A stretch of DNA of 64,000 bases from Cruorifilaria tuberocauda (lineage: Eukaryota > Nematoda > Chromadorea > Rhabditida > Onchocercidae), in contig JABVXU010000233.1 of assembly GCA_013365365.1 (NCBI GenBank), forward strand, positions 1 through 64,000, given 5' to 3'. The notes beneath the pieces are model-generated. The model saw nothing but the letters and a program-made list of their open reading frames with translations, searched no databases and was not told the DNA's origin. A program made the translations under genes and the position numbers. Shown piece by piece: positions 38,637-50,011 of this stretch. The first letter of the stretch is position 1. Every line of letters begins with the position of its first letter.

Positions 38637-41600
38637 ATTCCATTAAAGAGCTGCAACAATGATGAATACACATCAGATTCTGCAAGTACCCACTTCATTC
38701 ATAGGAACGAAATTTCACTCATTTTCACTTATTCACACTAAAGATCGACGCTGAATAGCTAAACGGTGACGCGGCATTGAGAAATGAAAATTTTCGTAAT
38801 GAAAGGTTTACAGAAAGACTGAAGATTGATTGCTGTACAGATGAGAGGGAATTATGGGACGAAGCGGAAAATTTAACCGGATGTTTAGGCTTCTTCAAGC
38901 TTTCAGTGCAAATTCTTGCAGTTACGTGGAATGGCAGGAAATTTCCGACACAATTTAATAAGAATCAAATCAAATTCTGCTTGACAAGTGATTTAATTTA
39001 AAAATTTATGAAATGATTTACGAGCTACGCGCATTAGCTTCAATGCTTGACTCTCTCAACAAATAGCTCATTTCAACAAAATTTATATAAATACAATTGT
39101 CTTGAAGCCCTAATTAAATGACGTCTTACAAGTCTTAAAGGTATAATTTAAAACTTATAAAAGCGCCTTTCCTTGCTACTTCATGCAGTTTAACTTTAAA
39201 TAAAAACTAACTGTTTTCTTAGAAACGTTTGAGAAAATTTGAATTCTTAATTAGAAGATTTGGAAAAGACATTTGGAATATTTATTATTACTGATGCTTC
39301 TAATAAGCTTATTTGCATATATTTACATACTTCACATCCGAGAAATTTAGGAAGATTTGGGATAACAATCTGATCTAATCAGTGATATTGATATTCCGAG
39401 AAAAATCTGAGATATTTATTCTTTTCAGTGAATCCGTTCAGACTACAGGATAAACTTGTTCAGATGAACAGGTTTTTCCAATAAACTAATTAATTAACAA
39501 CTTTACTCCTCCCATCAATTCAGTATTATCAATTACCGACACCTGCATCAATTAATCATATTTTGACCATGGCCTAACGCATAAATAAATAATGTATAGA
39601 ATCGGTAATTTTTAATTCCTCGACAGGCATAAAAAATCAATCAGTGCTATTTTAATATGATATGAAGCGCTTCTTGTTTTTTTTTTTTGGATTGGATCAC
39701 TTGAAAGTTATCACACGCTATCAGTAGTTATCAGTAAAAGCAAATATCAAATCAAAACACTGCTCAAAATTCAAATCAAAATAGAAAGTTCGTGCATTAT
39801 ATTTAGATAATTTTATCATTTATCATTCTAAACATTTGAATTATAGGAATGGAATTATCCAGAATTAATTAAAAATATGATTTTACTCGTAAACTATTAC
39901 GAATGAATAAAATTATCTTAAAATTTTACTTCTCGGAAATATGTTTATAAATTAATAGCCACCTCTTCCATCAAAGCGTGAATTCAAAAGACCATTAAGA
40001 ATTTGTCATATGGCAAATGGCCTAACATAAAATGAATGGAAATGGAAATGAGAGGCGCAAATAGGTATTGTAATAGTTTTGGTTACATAAGTGACATCGT
40101 TTAACAGTTGTTGGACAGAAGATAATATTTCTATGAATTTATCTCGCAATTTTATCAGCCCGCACGAACAGTTCTGATAATTATCATAATTAAATACATA
40201 ACAAATATTGGAAAATGGAATTGTTTTGTTTTTTAGGAAATTTTATTGACAAAAATCATTGCAATAGTTATTATTCTCTTCCCAATATCACAAAGCGTTC
40301 ATTGACGACACTTTGCTTAGTGATAATTTAGAGATATATTGTTGAGAGGAAAAAAAAATTGTTGGGAAGGAGAGAATAAGTGGAAAAGACTGGATGGTCA
40401 GCGATAGAAATAATAGATTGAATTCCGACTATTGCAAATGAACAGTTGTGGGCGACCAAATTTCCCAATATTTCAATTTCCCGAGACGACAGGTACGGTC
40501 AATTGTCATGTTACAATGCCGCCACTCTTTCCCGTCTCTAATCGAGTAAACTATTTTACAAAAAAACTAATGATGAAATAATTTGCCGCAAGATAAGTTA
40601 TTACTTCTAAGCTATCTCAAATTTTATTTTAGAAGAGAAATACCTCAATGAATTTACGGCGCAATAACCGAGTCTGCCCTTTAATTCAACTTTCAAATAA
40701 AATACAAAGAATTTAATTGAAATAAATCTTTCAGCAGCATTTAATAAGATTTAAAGCAAGCACATAATGTGTGATTTCCAAGATTCGAAGCATATTTCAT
40801 TAACTGTTTTCAGCTAAACTAAAATTCTAAAATAATAGCTTTTATAAATGAAAGTTATGGAATATTAGCATCTTTCATTTAGAATATATTGTTTTGTTCT
40901 TATCAAGATTTTAATAAAACTAACAGGAGCGATGAAATCAAAGAATTACTTTTTTATCACTTAGAGAGATCATTTGTTAATAAATATATCAAGTTAAGTT
41001 AATTAATTAATAATAAATTATTACTTCGAATGCATCCATTTATAATAAGTGCTTATAATACATAAAAAATAGCTTGATTTGTTGACACTTGCAAAGACAT
41101 AACATCATTTAATTAGAAAAAATTACTCAAGTTCAGAAATGTGCCTTGTGCCAAACTACTTTAAAGCTGATTTATATATAGCTTACACTATCCAGCTTTA
41201 ATTCTAGGACACGATTAGCTTTTGTAGCTATGATGTTCACCAAATCTATGTTTTTAAGTTTCCCTTTGCAATAATCTTGAAAAGATTGGAGATAATCTTT
41301 TTTAATTATGACCAAAAAATACGGAAATAAACACTTCAAGTAAAATTGATCAATTAAAGTAAAAATTTTTAAAGAAACTGTTTTAGTTATCCAACTTGTT
41401 TTGTAAGAATTGATGTGGACCATACAAATTTATTTTTCAGATGGAAAAAATCATTCCTTTGACCTGAATTACAACAATCTAAGCAAATATTTAGTCGGAG
41501 AAGGAAAGTTTATTTACAAAAAGTGATATGGAAAATACAATTCTAGAAAATTGTGAATTTATATCCACGTGATGATGTATTGCTTGCTTTGCAAATTCAC

Positions 41601-41672
41601 TTGTTCACTCGCTTTGCAATTTCCATCTTCCTGTCATTAATTCAGTTTCAACGACTGGCACTTTCGCAAACT

Positions 41673-43500
41673 TTAATATTCTGGACGTTCAACCGTATTT
41701 CTTAATGTATGCCTATAAAAATGGTATTTTAATATACATTAATTCATTATTTTTAAATTTTTTCTATTTCATTTGTATACTTCCATAAATTATGAACAAA
41801 AATGAGAAGAGAGAAACTTACTGTATCGGATATGGATTAGCAACAGTTTGCCATGCCAATTCATCTTCAAATTGCCAATAACCTTGCCTAATCTGGAATT
41901 TAATTTCCAAGTAGTAAAAACATATTTTATTGAAATTTGAACGATTTCATGGAAATTATATTAGTTGCACTGAACAGTTATAAATTCCATTGAAAAATTG
42001 CGTGGGAAAAATGAATTATTGAGAAAATTTTATATGTTTTTTATTTTTAAAAATTTTTTCAATTTTTTCAGCTTATCTTTCATACTCGAAATTTCTTCGA
42101 GAATTTATTCATTTTATCAAATCATTCTCTTTCAATTTAACGTTTTTAAAATACTTTGAGAATTTTAATATTTTTTTCTTATTTTGGCTCATAAATTTAA
42201 ACATACCACCGGTATTGGCTCTTTGTAAGCGCCTTCGAATAATGCTATTTCATCAGGATTCGGAATTTCTTCATCGCTTATTGTTACAGCTTTTGCACTA
42301 AATAAATATCTTAGGTAAATAAATGTAGAAGTGCACAAGTGGAAGCTATAATGAAGATAAATATTATTAGGTTGTGGAGTGTTATAAATTGTCGTAAGTG
42401 AAAAATATGGTAGGAGAAAAAGTGATCACGTACGGTGTACCGTCACCAACGCCTCTGTCCTCGAGCAGATGCGCTGCCCAGCCACAATGAAGCATTAGTA
42501 TACCAACAATAATTAATAATAATGCAAGTGGTAATAAAGCACCAACTCTGCAACCAACATTTTTCACTTGTCTCAATTTTAAAATTCTTTTCCAGCTCTT
42601 TTTAGCAATTCAATTAAATTTAGAACATCAGCTGCATAAAATATTTAGATTTTGAGTTAATGTGGAAATGAAAGTGATAGTTCACAACAGATTTGCATAA
42701 AGGTTAAAATTAGAATTTTAATTCATTTAGAATCTGATCCTCGTAATTCATCGCTCTATGGGTGAAGAACTCAAGCGGATGAGAAAGTATTACTTTCTTA
42801 TTGAAATTAAACTAAAATTATTACTGAATGATTAAGCATTTTTCCTGAAAGTTGTCAAAATAAAGACTCTAATTGCTTAATCGTCAGGAAATTTACTAAC
42901 TGATTAGATATTAAAAAACTAACGCAATTCTTCCAATGATATGATTACCACTCAACTATTTTAAATCGGAGATAATTTAATACTAATTGTTTGATTTACT
43001 TTTTAAGTTTGATTCACTGGTTATGTATTAGATACTAGAAAATGCTATAATCTTCTGCAATCTCAATATCTATTGAATCTTAGCCACTGTCTAATCCCAT
43101 CACATAATTAAATAATAACTTTGAAAGAACTAACATCGCATAGCATTCAACAGCAATACAGGTAAGTAATAAGCCAAGTAAAATCATCACACCAATTGCA
43201 AATAATATTGCACCCAAAATAACTACACATTTCCTGCAATATGATAACACTAAATATTAGCAAAAATTTGAATAAAAATATTTTGATAGTGAAAGAGCTT
43301 GACAATATTTTTCGAATGATTTTCAATTCTTGTGCCGAATCTCTTTCGGTTTATAAAAATAATCTTCTAAAGATTGATCTTAGTGTTTATGAAAAGTATA
43401 TTGCTAACCTTGCTGGCCATACACCAGCATAGACGGGTATGCATGGATAGAAAAATATTGGACATTTTCGACGTAAATACCACGGTTCATATTGCGACAT
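41673..43500 (-). CDS. small two-pass membrane protein, family not recognised
   Basis: Six exons: 43500-43409, 43233-43135, 42547-42434, 42297-42207, 41892-41822, 41712-41673. All have good splice sites and matching phases, giving 168 residues from MSQYEPWYLRRKCP to a TAA at 41673. Two hydrophobic segments lie at about residues 33-60 (VVILGAILFAIGVMILLGLL) and 65-88 (LLPLALLLIIVGILMLHCGW), separated by a very short Cys-containing turn. They suggest a hairpin in the membrane with both ends on the same side. The N-terminus is aromatic and Cys/Pro-rich. The C-terminal 75 residues are acidic and hydrophilic, with WQFEDELAWQTVANPYP. Exon boundaries fall close to the membrane segments. I do not recognise the family and assign no function; it may be nematode-specific. 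Confidence 0.75.
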
Positions 43501-44434
43501 CCTTATTAATTATTATAAATTTAAATTCTTATTATGTAAAACAAATTTTATTACCGAAAGAGTTTGCGAAAAGTTTGATTAGCTATGAGATTAGCTACAA
43601 GAAAATTGCTATCAATTATAAAACTCAATTCTTCCGAATCTCTCAGTTCTATTATTTTAACAAAACGAAAAAATAATCTTGATAGTCTAAACTGACCTAA
43701 ACTTAAACTTGAATAAGTTAATGATGCTTATTTGCACATTCATGCTCAAAAAGTGAACATATATGAGAAATATCATAAAATGAAGAAATATCATAATATC
43801 ATTATGAACGAAAGAGTTAGAACGAAGAAAAAGCGAATGAAAATTAAAAATCATCTTTGAAACTTTTACGAAAAGACGTGACTTTAATAATCTGAATAAC
43901 CTGAATAGGTAACATGTATGAAGCCTAGTTTTCAATCAACAAAAAAGAAACAAAATATGCTTTCAATCAAATAATTTAACGATCAAAACGTAATTATAAT
44001 ACGATGCATAATTCACTGAAATTATGCAACTTTAGTTGAAATGAAAATTAGTTAATTTCGTAGTTTTGCATAATTTCTCATGCAATAAAGTAGTGAGGAG
44101 AAAAATCAAACCAAAATGACGAAACTAAAACAATTCGAATTGCAAATATAGCATAGTTTAAATAGAAGTACCTTTTAATAAAAGTACCTTTTATTATTTT
44201 ATTTGATCTCATTTTCCTACCGAACTTAACAGTAAATACTGGAATGATGTTAAATCGATAGATACTTTAAATTTATTTCAGTGAATCGGATTCTTTTCAA
44301 ACTTACTTCGTTATCAGATTCAATAAAGTCTATGAAAATTTTTATTGTTAATATACTATTGTTTATTGATATCTGATATGTATACAATGAATAAAGTTCT
44401 AGAAGTGATAGGAAAGAGAGCTTAGTTTAGAACA
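43501..44434. other. intergenic stretch
   Basis: About 0.9 kb upstream of the two-pass membrane protein gene, presumably its promoter. A 16-bp near-tandem repeat (around 44171-44198, AGTACCTTTTA units) is the only structure seen. No exon is visible. Confidence 0.55.
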
Positions 44435-44602
44435 ATGGCTTATCCTCGAACTAGACAGAAAGAAAAGTACAAGAAGAAAAAGCCAACTAGCGGTACCAAC
44501 GCTAATGCATACGCCTCAACCTCAGCAACCATAAACCAACACAACAGGTGCAGTGTAACGCCATCTGCAACCTCTAACTCAATAAATGATTATCGTCAAT
44601 AA
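44435..44602 (+). CDS. possible 55-residue single-exon protein
   Basis: ATG at 44435 follows a TTTAG acceptor-like site by four bases, as for a trans-spliced message. The frame runs 55 codons to TAA. The product starts MAYPRTRQKEKYKKKKP, a strongly basic N-terminus, followed by a Ser/Thr/Asn/Ala-rich tail. It would be a small nuclear or nucleic-acid-binding type of protein by composition only. No family is recognised and the frame is short enough to be accidental. Confidence 0.3.
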   Translation: MAYPRTRQKEKYKKKKPTSGTNANAYASTSATINQHNRCSVTPSATSNSINDYRQ

Positions 44603-46599
44603 TTTGCTAGCAACTTTCAAATAACACTTTACAACTAATCAACAATCATACTTCGAACCTTTGCGCTTTTGCCTCATATAAATTTCTGTGGTATTTCAGT
44701 CTGCGTCTTTTACATTTCAACAAATGATAAGACAAAGTATTATCGGTTTGTTTTTATTTAAAAATTTTTATTTAAAACTATATTTACGCTGCTTAATAAT
44801 TTTTCAATTTACCAGTCTTGAATTTACTGCAAGTGCTAATTTCGTTCTCAAAAAATAACAATTTCGAAATAGCATAAACTTTTTTACAAAAAAACAAATT
44901 AATGAAATAATCTAATAGTGAAAAGCGTAATAATGCGAAATTTGATGTTATCATCACAAACATGACAAATTCTGAAATGGTTCAATGAATTCTTCGTGCT
45001 TCCAATCATTACTAAACAATTGAGTTGAAGGATGAATAAAAAATATCCAATTTCAGTTGACATATCTTTTATTTTCGCAGTCATCGATCATTGAATACTG
45101 CAATCAATTGTAAATTCTTCAATACAGTTTTTGAATTCGATAAAACTTTCAATTATGATGAAAATTTCAAAAATAGACATATTGATTGAATAATATTTAA
45201 ATTTATTTCCACTATAATCTTAAAGCTATGTGCGTCCAATGAAGCTGGTGAATACTGTGTTATTAGTTTGGGTATTCATTAATATGCATGTATGCTCAAT
45301 TCATCTTATACTTTTAAGGCTTCTATTCGTTATAAGTACTACTTGCTACTGGTTGAAATCACTGATAACAACATATATCAATGATAAATTGGCCACAAAT
45401 GAAAAGAATAAAAGGGAGAGATTCAAAATTTTTGTTGAAATAAAGTAAGTTCTAGAAACAAAACAGTTGAATGAGTTTAGATGGGCGCTGTAGACCAGTT
45501 TACATTTTCTCGAAATGGTTGCCATCGATTTCGAAAATGATAAACCAGTTTTTCTTTTCATTCGAAATCACATCTATTCATTAGTGAGTATTTAAATAAG
45601 TTAAGAAATTCTGACAAATTCTATCTTCCAATCACACAATCACACAAATAAAATTAAAGTAATAATCATTACACACTAAGAATTCAGTTTTAATCTTTGC
45701 TTTAGTTATGATTATCAAAAGTTTAGAAGTTGCCAATTGGTTTAGAATTCGAGATTTGTTCAAATTTGCTAATTTCGTTGAATTAATATGCAGAACTAAC
45801 TTTCCAGTTCCATTTATCCATGAGGTTGCTGTTTTTTATAGCAGCGGAGCGATCGGGCAACAGGGTCTTAATCTTTTGATAGTACCATCTTTAACTAATT
45901 TAATGCGATTTGTCCAAGGTGCATTTTTCCGAACATTTCCTGGGAACATTTATTAATGGTAATAGTAACTGCTAATGTGGCTTCTGCTAATTGTTAGCAT
46001 TAGCAGTTATAAGCGTAAAAAGTTCAACTTAATTTACATTAAATAAAAATAGGTAATTTGAGAGAATATTGGAAAATTTTAGAAAATATAATGATGACTT
46101 TTTAAAGCCAAATTTTAGTCATTTTTCAATCTGACGAGTGTTTACATAAAGAATTGCTTCAAATTATTTACGACTGAAAATTTTTCTTTTAGAATTTTTA
46201 AATTAACGGACATATCTACTTCAGTTTGGGTACCCTACTACTACCGGTAGTGTGTGACAAAGTAGAATAGAACTCATAATGAGTTATATGCTTTCGGTAC
46301 TTTTTTCCCATAAATTGTAATCAATCCGCAAGCGTCTTAGCTTTTCTATCTATAAATGAAAATTTCATTCAAATAGAATAAATATTTCAAACCTTCATAA
46401 TCCGGTAGACATCACAATTATATCACTGACTGGATTTCAAATCAAACTTTGTAATCAAACCATGACAAGTAAAAAAAGTTCACAGTACACATAATATGGA
46501 AAAAATATAACATTTCTCAATTAATAACTTATGTTTAATAGCTCAAAATTCAGAAATACTTTATTCGGCAATAAAACTAAAAAGCATTGGAATCAAGCA
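44603..46599. other. intergenic stretch
   Basis: About 2 kb with no supported gene. A 12-bp-arm inverted repeat is at 45966-46009. A 37-codon minus-strand frame at 45836-45949 is open from ATG to stop, but has no acceptor and overlaps an open plus-strand frame, so neither is called. Confidence 0.55.
45966..46009. repeat. short inverted repeat
   Basis: Arms TAACTGCTAATG (45966-45977) and CATTAGCAGTTA (45998-46009) are exact reverse complements around a 20-nt loop. Confidence 0.7.
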
Positions 46600-49199
46600 T
46601 CACAAAATATACAGATGGAAAGCATGAGGATGAGAGGAAACTTGTCCAACTTGATTGTTGGTGATGGTGCATAAAGGGTGATATTCGACATCGTATCTGC
46701 AGAGAATAGCATACTAATCAAATTGTATTAGTAAGCGGAAATAAACTTCATGAAGGTCAAGTGAATTCAAAAAACTATGATCCTCTAGTATAGTAGCATG
46801 CAAAGACTGAAGTGAACTAGAAGCAAGCCAAAACATAAAAGAACTAGCATTAAAATACGCGCAATAATACCAATAAAAATACAAAATCTATTGAATGTAA
46901 AGTTTTTGATTTTCCATAAACCACATTACTACAAGCTTAAAAGGAAAAGTCATGAATGAAGAGTATAAAAGACAATATGATCTATTCACAATAACAAGGC
47001 AATCTGAAATTGGCAACCATTCTTGGAATTTCATTTCCCTAAATGCTAGGCATCATTATTCATGTTTCCCAGCTTTATCTCTTCGTGTGATTGAAAATTC
47101 TTCAGCATATAACTGGAAAATTTAAACTGATTTTTTATAAAAACAAAATGAAATATTTTTAACTGTGAATAAAAATCTTGCGGAATGCAATGTAAAAATT
47201 CCGATACACCGTGGAGAGAATCAAGAGATTAATTTAAGTTCCTGTATTTCGACAAAAATTTGAAATCTAAACAAACTTTTATTGGAAGTATCAATAACTT
47301 CACATGTTGAGGAAACAAAGGGTGGACAACGATGCGAAAGTCCCTGAGCAAGAACATCTTGTTCATGCTTTAATGCGAAGTCAGCATTAATTGACCACAG
47401 AGAGTGCTGGAAAACAAATTTAAAATTTATAAACTGGATCTTTCTCATATCGTATTTTGAAATTCTGTTCGCTTAAACATAAGATTGATTCAACTATCAT
47501 TCTGGCATTTTTAAATCCTACATCGAAAACCAGTTATTATCCAAAAACTACTGGTGTTATATTAAGCATTTTGGTTAAATCAAATCAATTTTTTCACTGG
47601 AACACTTCCAAAGAAACGATATATCTGTTTAGATAACCAACCTTGTATATGAAGCATTTAGAATTGAGCAATGTTTCACCAACGGTAAATTTCCAGTTTG
47701 GTGATAGTTTTTCCCAATCAGAATTCTACAAAAATTTCTGAACTCATCTATATGGAATAATAATGTTTTTCTTTAAGAACTTACTCCCCAAGAAATATCT
47801 ATTTTCAAACATCCTCAAGTCTCAGCCTCTTTCTCATAAATCTAGCTATGAAAGTAACAATGCAATTCGTTGATACTTTAGTATCTTTACAAATGCTTTT
47901 AGAAATCATACTCAATTAATATCTTCTATACTTATTACCATGCAAAATTATGTGCCTACAAGAAAGTGATGATATATATCGTTCAGGGAAAGTTGGCGTT
48001 CCGGTGATGTAGCTAGTATCCGGTATATCCAGCATAACAGAGAGCATTTTTTGACCAAACATTTCTCTATAACCATAACGAGATCCGTTTACTTGATAGT
48101 CATAATATTCAGCCAAAACTCGAAATATAAAAAGAATTAGAAACTTTATTAATTCCACAGAATTTTGGTAGATTCAATTTCAATAATATGTGAAAGCCAG
48201 TATACAAATGAACAACAAAACAAAGAAAAAAATGAAATTCTACGACAGCAGTGGATATTACTAGTCATAGTGAAAATTTTCGAAATTTGTCGTACCTGTC
48301 GAAGCATCACAAATCATTTGTTTTACAGGAACATAATCTTTCTCTTCGTAGTACATAACATTTTCAGAGACTGACCCATCATTGGAATTGCAAAACAGAT
48401 TCTCTTCAGTGAACTGGTCAAATGAATCATCCAAAGAAGCAAAGTGTTCTAAATTCTCGCCACTTTCTCAGTGAATTAATGAATTCAGTAAGCTCAAATG
48501 ATCCATAGATATAATGGCACACAAGATCAAAATTCAAATAGAACATATTTTAATGACTACAAGAAAATAGAACTTGTCATGTATTTCTCGATAATGAAAA
48601 ACTGCAAAATTTTCAACTTATCTTTTTCCTTCTAATAATGATATATTACCTTAAATACTCATTTCAATTGCAGAACCTTTACCATATGTTTAGAACGTAT
48701 GCTGTATCGTAACAGACTGTGAAAAAATTTAGCACCACAAAGCAAAATTGCCTCTTTCAAAGGTAACTTTTAAATAAGTCCATAACATAATAAAGAACTA
48801 CCAGGTAATCTGTAATTCACAAGCCAATCAAGACATTTCAGATCATCGGCGCCGTTTTCTTCTTCGGACTTGTCGTCCACTTCAGCTCTACGTCCTTCAT
48901 TCTCTTCTACTGTACCGCACACTTCAACTGACATCAAACACAGATCATTACCGCCAACTGAGCTCTCTTAAAAAGAAAACCTGGAAATAAACTCTTCAAA
49001 CATTGTACATAATTCGATTACATTGATTGTAATCCTACCATCTATGATAATTCGAATTTCAACAGTGCTCACATTTCTCGACAGTTTTCTTTCAGTAACT
49101 TACATCCTTCATGACACCTCGCTATCACCAATACCATAACAGACCGCCCAATGCAGGAATCCCGAGGAAGTACAGTCGAATGCTCCTCCAAAAACAAAT
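46600..49199 (-). CDS. unrecognised protein with faint DNase II-like motifs
   Basis: Exons in coding order: 49199-49104 (uncertain start), 48957-48802, 48448-48296, 48118-47939, 47813-47785 (29 nt; a 14-nt version 47798-47785 is also in phase), 47725-47642, 47406-~47273, 46696-46600. The middle exons are well supported: phases match and both strands' alternatives are worse. The fragment CLDWLVNYRLP resembles the DWFV-YKLP signature at the start of DNase II proteins. EMFGQKMLSVMLDI resembles the later YGQ-LLC segment. However, the catalytic HxK motif expected near HSLWSINADF is absent, and an acidic 70-residue N-terminal extension is foreign to that family. If related, it is probably inactive as a nuclease. 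No clear signal peptide was found. The last exon is open in three frames, so the C-terminus is unsure. An incomplete or novel gene is equally possible. Confidence 0.5.
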
Positions 49200-50011
49200 C
49201 TAATTCTCACGGAACTGGTGAATGAAACTCAACGTCTCAGTCGGTTTCTTATCCTCTTAGATTTCTGCTAAGATAGCAACGCGACATTTGCCATGCTATT
49301 TTTTCATTTGTTTTTAGTCATCGATTCGCTGTGAACACTTCTTAATTAATACTTGAAATTGGACTTGAATTTAACAGAAATGCTATAAAACGCTGCTTGT
49401 TTCACTGTTGCGAGCTTTTTGTAATGGTAGAAAAATATTGAGAACAATTAATATTACTATCGTGGTTGCGATAACACAAAGTTGCGGCACATATTGAGGG
49501 ATCAAATTTTTATTCATATAAAATTAAAATTAAAAAAGACGACATTTTGAAAAACTGATTGCTGGAAAATCTGTGATAATCCTGCTGATAAACTTTTACC
49601 GCCCTTCGAAGCAATTTAGTAATCGTATTAAATGAATGTAAAAGTTAATTAATGAACTTTAATAGATGATACCAATCTACTGATGTATCAAATAAGGCAC
49701 AATAAGTGATTTCTTTTCAGAAACTACAAAAATGTCGAATGCTAACCTTTCCACTTACAGTAAGAGGAATTGAAATTCGAGGAATACTTGAAGGAAATAT
49801 TTAGTTATTCATTGATGAGCAATGATGTATATTTGAATATTTTCAGATGTTTCATTGATCGTATTTCATTATGATCATACATTCCATTGATCATAATGAT
49901 TTGTTTTCCAATATGTTAAAATAATTATTACAATTAAAATATTAGTGAAAGGTAATTCAAACAACCACGACATTCGAACATAGAAAATCAGTTTAATTCT
50001 GTTCTTCTCAG
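49200..50011. other. intergenic stretch
   Basis: About 0.8 kb between the DUF229 stop codon and the next gene. It probably contains the DUF229 3' UTR and a promoter. No exon or structured element is evident apart from AT-rich runs. Confidence 0.55.

Larger units (their letters stand above)
33308..41672. other. 8.4 kb gene-poor region upstream of the RIN gene
   Basis: No gene of recognised family lies here. It should contain the RIN promoter and perhaps 5' exons. Points of note are a GC-richer island (35700-35820), CT tracts, a 12-base T run (39677-39688), and four plus-strand coding-like frames (33955-34140, 37591-37857, 38121-38250, 38777-39001). Only the third has two credible splice sites. 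The frames do not join into a coherent protein in my hands. Confidence 0.5.

Noticed and set aside
45708..45956. Plus-strand 82-codon frame and an opposing 37-codon minus frame
   Set aside because: Both are open, neither has usable splice context or a recognisable motif, and composition does not favour either.
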